DNA of 64,000 nucleotides from Microglena sp. YARC (GCA_022414725.1 CM039463.1:59051051-59115050), one strand, 5' to 3'; positions 13,101-23,590 are shown, counted from the first letter of the stretch. Notes: a model not told the origin generated them from the sequence alone. Translations and numbers: made by a program.

Positions 13101-16100
13101 GCGAGTCACACGTTCCTTGCACAGAATGTGTGGCATGTACCTTACCGTCCGAGCTGAAGGCGTGGGTGAAGCCGTACTTGGACCATTTCATGAGTGCATT
13201 GGAGCACGCTTGAGAAGTGCCTGCAATGCGGCTCCACCCGCGCCCTCAGCACGGATGGGAAGGACAAGTCACACATTGTTTTGCAAGGAATGTGTGGCAT
13301 GCTCCTTACCATCCGAGCTGAAGGCGCGGGTGAAGCCGTACTTGGACCATTTCGTGAGTGCCTCTTGAGCGCACTGAAGACGTGCCTGCAATGCGGCTCC
13401 ACCCGCGCCTTCAGTCCAAATGGCAAGGAACGAGCCAAACGTTCCTTGCAAGGAATGTGTGGCATGCTCCTTACCATCCGGGCTTAAGGCCCGGGTAAAG
13501 CCGTATTTGAACCATTTCAATGATGAGCAAACAGATTTGTCAACAATAGCCTTTCCGCCAACCAGTATCCACCTTTCCCACACTGGGCAGGTGTGTAAGG
13601 GGGGTACTCAAACTCAGTGCCCCCCCCACTCACCCTCATCGACACACCCCACACAAAACACACTACCAGCATCACCACCACCACCAGCATCTGCACCTTG
13701 TCCAAGAAACAAGGAACACAATTTCACTGGCATTCAGATATTAAATTGCTTCTCTAGGCTCCAGAAGTACCTGAAATGCGGCTCCACCCGCGCCTTCAGC
13801 CCAGATGGAAAGGAACGAGCCACACGTCCCTTGCAAGGAATGTGTGGCATGCTCCTTACCATCCGAGCTGAAGGCGCGGGTGAAGCCGTACTTGGACCAT
13901 TTCAACGATGAGCAAACAGATCTGTCAACAATAGCCTTTCGGCCAACCAGTTTCCACCTCTCCCACACTAGCAGATGTGTGAGGGGGGTACTCAAACTCA
14001 GTGCCCCCGCCACACACCCACACCCACATCGACACACCCCACACCACACTACCAGCATCACCACCACCAGCAATGTCTGCACCTTGTTGAAGAAACAAGG
14101 AACAACCCATCAGTGGCATTTAGATACTTGTTTGCTTGATGATCAAACGAATCTATCAACCCTGGCCTTTCAGACAACCAGTATCTACCTTTCCCACACT
14201 GGCAGATGTGTGAGGAGGGGGAGGTACTCAAACTCAGTCCTCCCCCCACACACCCACACCCACACAAAACACACTACCAGCATCACCACCACAACCAGCT
14301 TCTGCACCTTGTCCAAGAAACAAGGAACACAATTTCACTGGCATTCAGATAGTAAATTGCTTCTCTAGGCTCCAGAAGTACCTGAAATGCGGCTCCACCC
14401 GCGCCTTCAGCCCAGATGGAAAGGGGCGAGTCACACGTTCCTTGCACAGAATGTGTGGCATGTACCTTACCGTCCGAGCTGAAGGCGTGGGTGAAGCCGT
14501 ACTTGGACCATTTCATGAGTGCATTGGAGCACGCTTGAGAAGTGCCTGCAATGCGGCTCCACCCGCGCCCTCAGCACGGATGGGAAGGATAAGTCACACG
14601 TTGTTTTGCAAGGAATGTGTGGCATGCTCCTTACCATCCGAGCTGAAGGCGCGGGTGAAGCCGTACTTGGACCATTTCGTGAGTGCCTCTTGAGCGCACT
14701 CAAGACGTGCCTGCAATGCGGCTCCACCCGCGCCTTCAGTCCAAATGGCAAGGAACGAGCCAAACGTTCCTTGCAAGGAATGTGTGGCATGCTCCTTACC
14801 ATCCGGGCTTAAGGCCCGGGTAAAGCCATATTTGAACCAGTTCAATGATGAGCAAACAGATCTGTCAACAATAGCCTTTCCGCCAACCAGTATCCACCTT
14901 TCCCACACTGGGCAGGTGGGCACACTAGCAGATGTGTGAGGGGGGTACTCAAACTCAGTGCCCCCCCCCACACACCCACACCCACATCGACACACCCCAC
15001 ACCACACTACCAGCATCACCACCACCAGCAATGTCTGCACCTTGTTGAAGAAACAAGGAACAACCCATCAGTGGCATTTAGATACTTGTTTGCTTGATGA
15101 TCAAACGAATCTATCAACCCTGGCCTTTCAGACAACCAGTATCTACCTTTCCCACACTGGCAGATGTGTGAGGAGGGGGAGGTACTCAAACTCAGTCCTC
15201 CCCCCACACACCCACACCCACACAAAACACACTACCAGCATCACCACCACAACCAGCTTCTGCACCTTGTCCAAGAAACAAGGAACACAATTTCACTGGC
15301 ATTCAGATAGTAAATTGCTTCTCTAGGCTCCAGAAGTACCTGAAATGCGGCTCCACCCGCGCCTTCAGCCCAGATGGAAAGGGACGAGTCACACGTTCCT
15401 TGCACAGAATGTGTGGCATGTACCTTACCGTTCGAGCTGAAGGCGCGGGTGAAGCCGTATTTGAACCATTTCAATGATGAGCAAACAGATCTGTCAACAA
15501 TAACCTTTCCGCCAACCAGTACCCACCTTTCCCACACTGGGCAGGTGTGTGAGGGGGGTACTCAAAATCACTCGCAAAATCACTCCCCCCCCCCACCCAC
15601 CCACCTACCCACACACACACGCACACATAGACAAACCCCACACTACCAGCATCACCACCACCACCAGCATCTGCACCTTGTCCAAGAAACAAGGAACACA
15701 ATTTCACTGGCATTCAGATATTAAATTGCTTCTCTAGGCTCCAGAAGTACCTGAAATGCGGCTCCACCCGCACCTTCAGCCCAGATGGAAAGGAACGAGC
15801 CACACGTCCCTTGCAAGGAATGTGTGGCACGTTCCTTACCATCCGAGCTGAAGGCACGGGTGAAGCCGTACTTGGACCATTTCAATGATGAGCAAAGGAA
15901 TCTGTCAACCCTGGCCGAAAGGCCAACCAGTATCCACCTTTCCCACACTAGCAAATGTGTGAGGGGGGTACTCAAACTCAGTACCCCCTAACACATAAAC
16001 ACACACACCACCCTACCAGCATCACCACCACCAGGTGGTAGGCTGCTAATGTCTACAGCAATAACATCAGAAGTAAAACCATTATTTCAATGAAAAAATC

Positions 16101-17891
16101 CTCTTTATCCAATCTCAAGCTTACAAAATGTCCGTAGTATACCCTAGGGAGGATGAACAAGATAAGTATGCTTGAGGTTGGATCAGGTGTAGTTTTTCAA
16201 TGAAGCAATGGTTTCAAAGTTGATGTTACTGCTGAAGACTGTAAGCAGCCTCAACAGGCTGGAGCCATTTAACCATGAGTACAAGCATGCTTTCACACTT
16301 GCTCGAGCACAGGTGCATATGTGCATAGGAGGTGGGCAACCAGCCTTTGTCCAGATATTAACGGACACACATGCTTGTACACAGTACACCTCGGTACAAG
16401 ACCGTATCGCATGTAGACAAGAACGTACGTCGGTTCGCGCTTCGACCAATGCTGGGTACCGACTCCCCAGGCTTCCCAGCGCGCTCAGGCGCTTAAGAAG
16501 TGCCTGAAATGCGGCTCTACCGGCGCCTTCATCCCAGATGGCAAGGAACGAGCCACACGTTCCTTGCAAGGAATGTGTGGCATGTTCCTTACCATCCGGG
16601 CCAGAGGCGCAGGTGGAGCCGTACTTGGACCATTTCTTGAGCGCCTCTGGGCGCACTAGAACGGCATCCTTGTCGCTTGTGGGATCTTCAACGATGGATA
16701 GTAGGACTTATGTAGGCGTTAACCAAGTTAAATCGTTGGGTGGGAACAGGTGGGAACCAGTGGAAGCCGGCGCCATGAAGGACGTGACACGTGGATGGCT
16801 GTCGGACGCGCATGCATGTGCAAGTCCAAGGCCGAGGCAAAGAACCACGCAGTATGGGACGCGAGGAACACCGTGGGTGAAGTGATTGATCGATAATGTC
16901 TGCGAGTTCTATGGATGTCCATACCCAGGACAGATCATATCTAGGGCACGTGGGTGCATGGAGATCTTGCGTGCATGTAATGGCTACCGGCTACAGTTCG
17001 TTTTCGACCAGCTCAATGGCTCGGACAGCATTAGGTGACAAACGCGTTCACGATGAGCAAACGGATCTGTCAACCCCGGCCTTTAGGCCTGGTCGGGCTT
17101 TTTGCGATGCTGTCGACCCATCGGGTTGAAGGCATTGAGCAATTTTCTTACATCGCACGATAGGGACGAACAAACGAGCGAAGCGGGCAGCAGTTTATTT
17201 TTTCCTATGGTCGTCTATGCTTTCGCTTGCACGCCAAGGCGGTTGGAATGTATCGGGACAATCTGTCCGGACAAAAAAACTGCCTCGACCAACATCGTGA
17301 CATGGTGAATCGACAAATGGAAATTTCTCACTAGACAGATGAGACAGCAATCTGTTGTCTTTTGTTTGTGATGCTCGCGAGTCATCCCCCTTGAGGCCCT
17401 CAATATGCGAGGACATTTCGTGTCCAGTTGGGCAGCAGGATTATGCAGCCATCACCACCATACTCATCATCAAACTGTGGCTACGTGGCAGGCATTCAAA
17501 TGGGCTCAAGGTGGACAGTTCGGTAGCCCACATGACGGTTGGGATGTTCGAGGCTATGCGATGAGAAAATAGCTGCAGAAAGATAAGCGCAAGCAGTGCC
17601 TCTTACCTCAATGGCCAAAGCCCTAGCCTTCCTGAGCTTTGAGCTTTTGGAGCTGGAGGCATTTGGCTTTGATAATCCACCGTCGAGGCCCGTCTTGGCA
17701 GCAGCACAGCAAGCTACATTGTTGCGCCTGATCTCTGTGAGGGAATTAAGAGCACTTGCATGTTGGCCGGGCTTAATTGAGGGAGCCACGAGGCAACATG
17801 TAGGGTTCGCCGCTTTAGAGCTGCTGCTGCCGCTGCTGCAGCTGCCCCTGCTACTTAGAGCGTTTCTGTGTCTCAGCAATGACGCATTCAT
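7112..17891 (-). CDS. NTF2/SnoaL-like domain protein, probably chloroplast-targeted
   Basis: Five exons join with consistent phases into 291 residues: 17607-17891, 11655-11729, 9697-9863, 7884-8030 and 7112-7313. The N-terminus (MNASLLRHRNALSSRGSC, Ser-rich and poor in acidic residues) resembles a chloroplast transit peptide. The core matches the NTF2-like fold of the SnoaL family: a helix TQFFQALNQRDLAKVFSMM, then SVIYENRALNTM with KAAVQRFY, strands around VFVLEDVVDGGDAVGIAWHL, and LGLYKVGEDGKLVYIRDSPE, a pattern typical of plastid SnoaL-like proteins. Such proteins bind or turn over small hydrophobic ligands; the ligand is unknown here. The second exon exists in two phase-0 versions (see 16429-16503). 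The stop TGA overlaps a potential donor, so an extra 3' exon is possible. A TGTAA signal lies at 6861-6865. Every intron contains copies of the exon edges. Confidence 0.75.
7314..7640 (-). repeat. Copies of the 5' edge of the terminal NTF2-like exon
   Basis: Copies near 7350-7380, 7465-7495 and 7590-7620 repeat the intron end and exon start (CACTTGGAGCTTGAG-like on the minus strand). They are mixed with AAGTTCAAGTTC runs and a 110-bp unit that includes GGTTGGAGACATGC. Confidence 0.65.
7690..7740 (-). repeat. Copy of the 3' edge of the exon at 7884-8030
   Basis: GGTGCTCACCATGCAATGCC and the following bases (about 7698-7735) repeat the donor and end of the exon found at 7872-7915. The two are separated by CCACCA-rich intron sequence. 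Confidence 0.7.
8031..8450 (-). repeat. Copies of the 5' edge of the exon at 7884-8030
   Basis: Three degenerate copies (near 8110-8180, 8250-8325 and 8395-8435) of the acceptor region plus the exon start coding for YENRALNTMLS. They are spaced by TG-rich microsatellite and a poly-G run at 8347-8365. Confidence 0.7.
8771..8880 (+). repeat. SINE-like dispersed repeat, 3' part
   Basis: Matches the family also seen at 37622-37731 and 45160-45265. It begins TTGTCGTCAACCGCGATGG and ends with CACGCCCCACCAGGCGTTA followed by a TATTAC-like end. Confidence 0.65.
8890..9590 (-). repeat. Array of the 3' edge of the exon at 9697-9863
   Basis: Four copies (near 8890-8960, 9065-9140, 9225-9305 and 9525-9600) repeat the exon end encoding DLAKVFSMMSDSV with its donor. 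They are separated by CCCTTCCC-type pyrimidine intron sequence. Confidence 0.75.
9864..10625 (-). repeat. Array of the 5' edge of the exon at 9697-9863
   Basis: Five to six copies of about 115-170 bp, carrying acceptor TGCTGCAG and exon sequence for TYWNLEPYSAEYE-LM-EYQEDVLEPS. The copies are joined by CCACCA-type intron sequence. The frame stays open through most copies, so the array could mimic a repeat protein, but each copy has the same acceptor. Confidence 0.75.
10690..10855 (+). repeat. Dispersed repeat family A (GGCGGAGCC family)
   Basis: Starts TTTTTTGGCGGAGCC and includes GGGGGCAGGAG, TTGTCCGTTTG and GCCTGACATGTCAGCC. Related copies lie at 19195-19375 (minus), 50098-50310 and 53100-53310. 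Confidence 0.65.
10905..11400. repeat. CA-rich tandem repeat (~95-180 bp units)
   Basis: Units containing an ACACACA tract, a conserved ACGCCCATGCG-like block and CAGGCATGGACAATGCATG recur four times. Confidence 0.7.
11413..11612. mobile_element. hAT-related MITE
   Basis: 200 bp with termini TAGGGAACGGCAAAATG and GATTTGCTGGTCCCTA, an imperfect inverted repeat. The internal part is filled with TCATATGATATCATATGA palindromes. It is the same family, in opposite orientation, as 49298-49444 (shared GTCTGACTAGGC and the TAGACCAAAGGCGA block). The termini resemble those of the hAT element at 19467-20755. No clear target duplication remains. Confidence 0.65.
11690..16640 (-). repeat. Large tandem array of intron 3' end plus exon edge in the NTF2-like gene
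   Basis: Roughly 25 copies of a ~120-bp unit (with AAATGGTCCAAGTACGGC, a GTAAGGAGCATGCC donor-like site, then GGAGCCGCATTGCAG acceptor-like site on the minus strand). These are interleaved with a second ~250-bp unit holding CA-rich sequence and CTTGTCCAAGAAACAAGG. The units form a higher-order repeat of 1325-1326 bp: about 12000-13325, 13326-14650, and a third copy from 14651 with a ~370-bp internal deletion. Some units read openly (KWSKYGFTRAFSSDG), but I favour intron-derived sequence because the flanking exons join in phase without it. Confidence 0.75.
16429..16503 (-). other. Alternative version of exon 2 of the NTF2-like gene
   Basis: 75 bp, phase 0 at both ends, acceptor CATTTCAG and donor GTACGT. 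It encodes ALLKRLSALGSLGSRYPALV plus five residues, against AILERLSALDSLERQYPAVV plus five for the copy at 11655-11729. Either fits the gene in frame. The two may be alternative exons, or one may be inactive. Confidence 0.55.
16660..17606 (-). other. First intron of the NTF2-like gene, 5' part
   Basis: Unique sequence with one relic of the array (17050-17100, GAGCAAACGGATCTGTCAAC). No other gene seen. Confidence 0.4.
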
Positions 17892-18560
17892 GGCTACCGG
17901 GAAAAACTGTAGCTAGGAGCAAGGGGAATAAGTGGTTCTCTGACAATGGCCAACGAGGTTGGATTGTGTGGTGCGATGGTTGGGATACGGCGATAGCTCG
18001 AGAAGGAATTTGTAGTGAGGGGAATAATAATGCGGGCAGCGCGCTGTAACTGTTCAATTAATTGCTGTCGGGAGTCGGAAGGTAATGGAGATGGAATGTG
18101 ATTGAAATGCCAATAAATGTTAGGGACAGGTATATGAGCGGGGCTTCAGATTATCAGAATTTTGAAATGTTTTCCCCTGGTTTCCGATGCCAGTGCCACC
18201 CTGGCAGCTTTTCTAATCTTCGTTCTTTTTCACCTCCGCTCGCTGCCCACTTCATTCACAAACATGCCCCACAAGCATTCCTCAGACACAACTTAGACCA
18301 TTCCACGCGTAACAGGCCGCTGTTTCTCGACAAATCCACGCAGCGGGTGCTTCTGGCGCGTATTTATTTTAGGCTGGCGTGTTCCGCCTACCAGCCTGGA
18401 CCTTACAACTGCCAGCCTGGATCTCCCAGGTCTTTCTGTGTGGGGAGGACTAGAGCCACCCGAGCGATTGGGAGCGACGCAAGACGATGATGCGCCACCA
18501 GTTCGAATAACTATCGTTTGCTTCCTGTAGTGTGGGGCCTCATTGTCCTAGGATTGGTGG
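17892..18560. other. Upstream region of the NTF2-like gene
   Basis: Presumed 5' flank and promoter. An open frame at 18098-18490 (plus) has no recognisable domain. Confidence 0.35.
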
Positions 18561-18566
18561 AAGGGA

Positions 18567-18630
18567 GTGGACCAAAATGCACGGTGGCCTCGAGAGTAGA
18601 CACTCGAGGCGACCATGCATTTTGGTCCAC
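18567..18630. other. 64-nt near-perfect hairpin
   Basis: Arms of 28 nt (18567-18594 and 18603-18630) pair with only two mismatches around an 8-nt loop (AGTAGACA). The arms start GTGGACCAAAATGCA. Pairing continues weakly to about 18561 and 18636. It could be a small-RNA precursor or a transposon relic. Confidence 0.7.
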
Positions 18631-18809
18631 ACTCTTGAGTGTCAGAATTGATGTCCGAATTCCAACGAGGCTTCATCTTCTGCTGGTGAAGCGCGCTTTG
18701 CCTTCGATTTCATGGCTCAAATTGCATGCCATGATACTCCTCCTGGCCTGTGAGTCATGGATTTGGGTCGGGTCGGCAACTCATTCACATGCGATGAGTA
18801 TGTGTGTTG

Positions 18810-18930
18810 TTACAGTCCAGGGGTAGGCCAAATATGCTCAAGGGAATTGCCCAGCCATCATATCAAGAAGGGCTAAAACGAAAAGGCACTGATAAGCTGA
18901 ACCCCGAACGATCGTTGTACCCACGGGGGC
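18810..18930 (+). repeat. Dispersed repeat family B (CCAGGGGTAGGCC family)
   Basis: Begins ACAGTCCAGGGGTAGGCCAA and contains AAGGGCTAAAA, a CACTGATAAGCTGA block and CGATCGTTGTACC. Related copies lie at 37344-37460, 38016-38130 and 52274-52335, with an inverted version at 38185-38330. Confidence 0.7.
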
Positions 18931-19194
18931 CCTGAGTTCATGCTACAGCGATAATTTGTTTACTTTGGGCATGCTGATTTCTTCTTTACCACCAACCATA
19001 CATCCATGACATTACACCACCTCCACTCACACAGCCATGGCAGGGAGTAATATCCCCTAGGCAGTAATGGCAGTGCCGCGCAACTGTTAAGAGTGGTGGA
19101 TTGAGTATTGATTCAGATGACCAAATGTATGGGTTAAATATGGTCAAAAAGGTTAGCCAATGCCCTTACCCGAAACAAGTTCTATGCAGCGTCG

Positions 19195-19375
19195 CATGCG
19201 ATGCTAAAAATCGCGGACTTCACGATGGAGCAACAGGTGGCAACGGAAGCGAGTTAGGGATGAGACCGTTGGCTGACGTGTCAGGCTTCATCTCGGTCAG
19301 ACGGTCGGTCGGACAGACAAATGGGTAAACATGGGGGCTCCCGCCCCCTTGAAGAGGAGGCTCCGCCAAAAAAGA
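19195..19375 (-). repeat. Dispersed repeat family A copy
   Basis: Reverse-complement match to 50098-50310: GGCGGAGCCTCCTCTTCAAG, CATGTTTACCCATTTGTC and GCCTGACACGTCAGCC on the minus strand. Confidence 0.7.
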
Positions 19376-19512
19376 ATGGCATTGGCCCAAGCTTCGTTTT
19401 TGTTTTACAATTAATAAGAGTTTCACCTTGAAATACATAAGGAAATTCTTGGGTTATTCAAATAAATAGGGAGCGGCAAAGACCGATAGATCTATATAGA
19501 TCTATCGGTCTA

Positions 19513-19593
<81 letters not shown>

Positions 19594-19625
19594 ATTCGCG
19601 AAGCCGATAGATCTATCGATATCCC

Positions 19626-20324
19626 TTGTCCGACGCCCCCCCCGGTCCCGATACATCTATATATATATATATACATGAGCCGTTTCAGCCGTCGAACTGC
19701 TCCTCGCTCCTCCTATTTGCCTTCTTCGCCCTGTTCCAAATGAAATCGAATATCCTTCTGAATGAATCTGGCCTACAAAGTTACAAGAGCGATCGGGATT
19801 CGCCTGCAGCCGTCTTGGCCATTCTCGAGAAAGCCCCAACGGCTTCTAACTGGAGAGCAAACTTCGATGCGCGTATTGAAGAAGGTGGACCTTGCCTGTT
19901 GTTTTGCCGCGCTTGTGCCATTGGCGTCAGTCCCAACAACATTAGCAACTCTACGAATGCACACATGAAGGCAAGGAGGGCTCAACGAACGAAGCCGGCT
20001 GCGTCGTGGAACTGGACCTGGACAGCCCGTCAAAGAACACTAGCCAACAAAAAGGTCAGCACCTGGACAGCCCGTCAAAGAACACTAGCCAACAAAAAGG
20101 TCAGCACCTGGACAGCCCGTCAAAGAACACTAGCCAACAAAAAGGTCAGCACCTGGACAGCCCGTCAAAGAACACTAGCCAACAAAAAGGTCAGCACCTG
20201 GACAGCCCGTCAAAGAACACTCGCCAACAAAAAGGTTGGCACCTGGACAGCGCGTCAAAGAACACTCGCCAACAAAAAGGTCGGCAGCCTGGGCTCATGC
20301 TTGGGGTCGCAGCTAGTGGGCTGA
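19626..20324 (+). CDS. Truncated hAT-transposase-like ORF with zinc-finger-like motif
   Basis: 232 codons inside the hAT element. Residues about 85-115 read CLLFCRACAIGVSPNNISNS followed by TNAHMKARR. This resembles the Cys-x2-Cys...His start of BED-type zinc fingers found at the N-terminus of hAT transposases, although the full C2H2 pattern is not visible. The C-terminal half is made of 15-residue repeats (TWTARQRTLANKKVS) from the 45-bp tandem array. There is no catalytic D-D-E region or dimerisation domain. The start ATG is uncertain; internal Met codons near 19739 may be used. Probably a remnant of a larger transposase. Confidence 0.45.
   Translation: MSDAPPGPDTSIYIYIHEPFQPSNCSSLLLFAFFALFQMKSNILLNESGLQSYKSDRDSPAAVLAILEKAPTASNWRANFDARIEEGGPCLLFCRACAIGVSPNNISNSTNAHMKARRAQRTKPAASWNWTWTARQRTLANKKVSTWTARQRTLANKKVSTWTARQRTLANKKVSTWTARQRTLANKKVSTWTARQRTLANKKVGTWTARQRTLANKKVGSLGSCLGSQLVG
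20018..20287 (+). repeat. 45-bp tandem repeat, about six copies
   Basis: Unit CACCTGGACAGCCCGTCAAA plus 25 further bases. The copies at 20046-20225 are virtually identical, and the last copies carry GC-type changes. The period is a multiple of three, so the frame is kept. Confidence 0.9.
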
Positions 20325-20763
20325 TGACGAAGTTCACGTTGCCAGTAAGGGGCGCAAGCTAGTTCACAGGGAGCTGCCTAGAAGCTGCACAAATTAGACA
20401 GATTAAAGACTTTTCTAGGAACCTGATGTATGCTGAACTGCTGATGGTGATGAACTGCTGATGGGGGTAGGGGGGACTTCGCCTGGGTTGGCTCGGAGGC
20501 TATATCGTGACCGTCTAGTGTGTGACAGCGCCGGCAGCGAGCTTCACAAGTAATTACTGAACTAAAAATAAATCCTGTATTTGTTTTGAAGGTATAAGCC
20601 ACCTTAATATGATGCAGACTACATGTAAAATAAATCCCAGATTTTTCAGAGGCCTCCTTGAGTAACCGATACACCAGATATAGATATATATTGCTATATA
20701 TAGATATATATAGATCTATACGTCGGGGCAATATAGATGTATTTGCCGCCCCCTACAAATAAA

Positions 20764-22290
20764 GGGAAAGAAATAGTTTAAAAATTCTCCAGGAATCTTC
20801 AAATTATCTAAGTTATAAATAGTTTATAAATTATCCGTAAATAATCTCGAAATTATCTTTGGTATAATTTTTTTTAAATAAGTAAAAATAGCTTTAGCTA
20901 TATGGGCTTTGCCAATTTGGTTAATCTCCACCACTCTCAACAGCAACCACTGTGCATGCAGCCATGACAGCGACCAACCACCATCAAAACAGCCATTTTG
21001 CTTCGACCCATGTTTCCATAAGCCACTTGGGCCCCTCTCTGTGCTTGCTTTGGCTTGGAGGTACAATATGATCCCAGGAACACCACCAGGGTTGTTCAGG
21101 CCGCTGCGTCCTCCGCCGCAGACGCAACATCGAAGAGTCCGTTGCGTCGCAGGACGCAAAGTGGGGAGGGTCCGTTGACCAGAAGGAAGGGTCTGTTGCG
21201 TTGCAGGACACATGCTATACAATTGGTTGCGTCTCAGGCAGCAGAGCCGGGGTTCCTCTTAAAGTACCCTGAACACTACTATCGCTCACACCAGCAGGTG
21301 GCACGTGGCTCTATCGGTCTCAGCTTTGTATGGCTACAGCCTCATCGTTGTGCAAGCTGCGTGATGCACCACCGACGCATATTTTTGAGGATGCGTTGTG
21401 ACGCAGGCGCGGATTTTCAAACTGTTTCACGAAACATATTTTGGAGTCCTACAGAATAACCCTGCTACAGCCTCGTCGTTGTGCAAGCTGCGTGCGTGAT
21501 GCACCACAACACACAGATTTTTGAGGGTGCGTTGCGGCGCAGACTTGGATTTTTAAACTGCTTCATGAAACAGATTTTGGAGTCCCACAGAATAACTTTG
21601 CTACAGCCTCGTTGTTGTGATGTGCGCCCATCTGCCCTTTCACTCATGAGTATGGCAAAAAAGAATACCTATTTAATTGGTCTCTAAAAAATTATAAGCA
21701 TTTGACGGAGGACGCAAATGAACTCGGTACTGAATTTTGATCACTTGAATAGCTCTGGGCTGTATGGTATAGTATTACCCAGTCAAAGATCAGACGGTCT
21801 GAAGTTCGAGCCCTTGCCAGGTTCATAAAAACCTCAGATTTGCCGCCTTGGACGAGGTAGAGAACTTCACTCCGTGCTGTCGCGCGGTAGTCCTGCGAGG
21901 GTCTGCGAAACCAAATAAACCCAACATGGTAGCCATTCTCCAGTATGTACACATGCATGCTAACGGGAGGGTTCCCTCAATCTCACGCCTGAGGCACGGC
22001 GTACTAATTTCATTTTTCAATTTTTGATCATTTGACTCCCGCGCCAGTATTGGTCAAAACATTATGGTTCTCGTCTCAAACACAGATTTCAGACTGTCAA
22101 CTACGTTGCAAATACAAAACGTTGTATTTTGATTCATCAGACAGCATCAGACATAGATTGAGTCTCATAAAATATATACTTTGGCTATGAGACACAGATT
22201 TTGAAAACAGCAACACCTCAAAACATAGATTCTTCGGTACCCTTGAACAGCACTTCATAAAGTACATAAACTAGCTACTGAAGTTATATA
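20764..22290. other. Repeat-derived region without a supported gene
   Basis: Contains a ~145-bp direct duplication (about 21327-21470 and 21471-21620) with GGCTACAGCCTC, GTGCAAGCTGCGTG, a GATGCACCAC block and TTTTGGAGTCC. It also contains several CTGCGTCGCAG-type short palindromes (21100-21240), related to 52370-52460. Confidence 0.5.
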
Positions 22291-22511
22291 ACTTGATTCC
22301 CGTGCTAATCGGATTATATTATTTCATGGTTTTTCAGCTAACGCTGGAATTTGGGCTGCTCACTGTCTTCCAATTCCAAGTACCATCCTACGATACCCAC
22401 GGTTATTCAGTTTTTAACAGCACAGTCATCCCCCAACCCATAAAAACTCCAACCCCAACTGAAACCCCAATCCAAGGCACAGCCCCCCTCCAGACTCCCA
22501 CCTTAGGCATT

Positions 22512-22680
22512 GGATTCAGCTTCCTGTTGAGGAGGCCTTCGAGTCTTCACTCATTGCATTGCCCTTCTCTTGTTGATGTTGCTCAGCAATCTTCTCAACC
22601 TTGTCCCTGCCAGTGGTCTGGAACAGCTTGTGGAGCAAGCATCAGTGATCTTGGCCTCCGACACCTTCTTGAGAAAATTA
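22512..22680 (-). CDS. Possible terminal exon, unidentified
   Basis: On the minus strand a frame reads LFQTTGRDKVEKIAEQHQQE, then KGNAMSEDSKASSTGS and a stop at about 22521. It follows an acceptor-like pyrimidine/CAG site. The charged, helical C-terminus looks protein-like, but no family is recognised and upstream exons were not found. Confidence 0.25.
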
Positions 22681-22705
22681 AGACCATCTGTTTTCCTGGA
22701 TACAG

Positions 22706-22708
<3 letters not shown>

Positions 22709-22786
<78 letters not shown>
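22709..22786. repeat. (TG)n microsatellite
   Basis: About 38 TG dinucleotides with two CG interruptions. Confidence 0.95.
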
Positions 22787-23284
22787 TTAAAACAGTCCAT
22801 AGGTGGCCAGGTAGGCTACAGCAGCCAGCCCAACCTTGGCTACTCATCAGGAATGGCTGATTATAAGAACACTCTATAAACTGGAAACTGACAAATTGTA
22901 AACAATCCTGGATGCGATGAAGGTAGCTTGCATTGAATAGGTAACCTTGATAGGCTTATACGGGAAATCATAGGATGAAAGGTTTTGCTGCTCACCTCAA
23001 CAGAGCAATCAAGAGGCATCTCCACACAAAAAGATGTACATGAATGTAATGCTATTTAAATTGAAAGCAGGATGAAGTTTGTATTTTTCACCCCACCCTA
23101 CACCCCTCATGTTTAAGTATGGATTTTTGCATGGCTTCAGCCTTATGGCTGCTCGCCGTCTGTGGCAGAAGCAGAAACAATGAATATCCTCTTATCCGTT
23201 TTAATCTAGTACATGGCGACACTACGAGCTGGTAGGGACTTCAATGTAGTAGGAGGAGGGGGGGGAGATGGGGGAGTGACTTAC

Positions 23285-23590
23285 TGTAAGGCAAAGCCAT
23301 TTTTTTAACGCTATATATAGCGATCGTTAGTTTTGATCCCGTTTTGGCAAAAATATCGCTATATCAAAAATCTCGCTATATCGAAAATATCGCTATATCG
23401 GAAATATCGCTATATCGGAAATATCGCAATAAAGAGTAAACAAAAGTGTTGTTTTGCTATAAATAGCCCCAAAAGCTAAAAAAGGCTAAAACATCATAAA
23501 GAAGGCTATATAAAGCACTAAAACACTGTCCCTGGAGGAAGTCTAAAACCATGAGGGTAGAGAAAACCCACTTTCAGATTTGAACAAAAA
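23285..23590 (+). repeat. Dispersed repeat family C (CGCTATATATAGCG family)
   Basis: Begins near AACGCTATATATAGCGATCG and TTTTGATCCCGTTTTGG, carries six ATATCGCTATATCG units and ends CACTGTCCCTGGAGG...CCCACTTTCAGATTTGAA. Other copies lie at 63310-63515 and 43690-43790, an inverted copy at 43875-44040, and a fragment at 6540-6635. Confidence 0.7.

Larger units (their letters stand above)
19467..20755 (+). mobile_element. hAT element with 14-bp TIRs and perfect 8-bp TSD
   Basis: 1289 bp. The left end TAGGGAGCGGCAAA matches the inverted right end TTTGCCGCCCCCTA in 13 of 14 positions. The flanking octamer CAAATAAA is identical at 19459-19466 and 20756-20763. Inside are palindromic CCGATAGATCTAT motifs and a (TA)n tract at 19528-19590, a transposase-like N-terminal frame and a 45-bp tandem repeat. 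It is too short for a full hAT transposase, so mobility would depend on an autonomous relative. Confidence 0.85.

Noticed and set aside
11690..16640. A repeat protein with KWSKYGFTRAFSSDG units
   Set aside because: Several units contain stops or shifts, each unit has intron-like donor and acceptor, and the flanking exons join in phase without it.
20018..20287. Direct repeats resembling a CRISPR array
   Set aside because: Repeats are contiguous with no spacers, in a eukaryotic hAT element.
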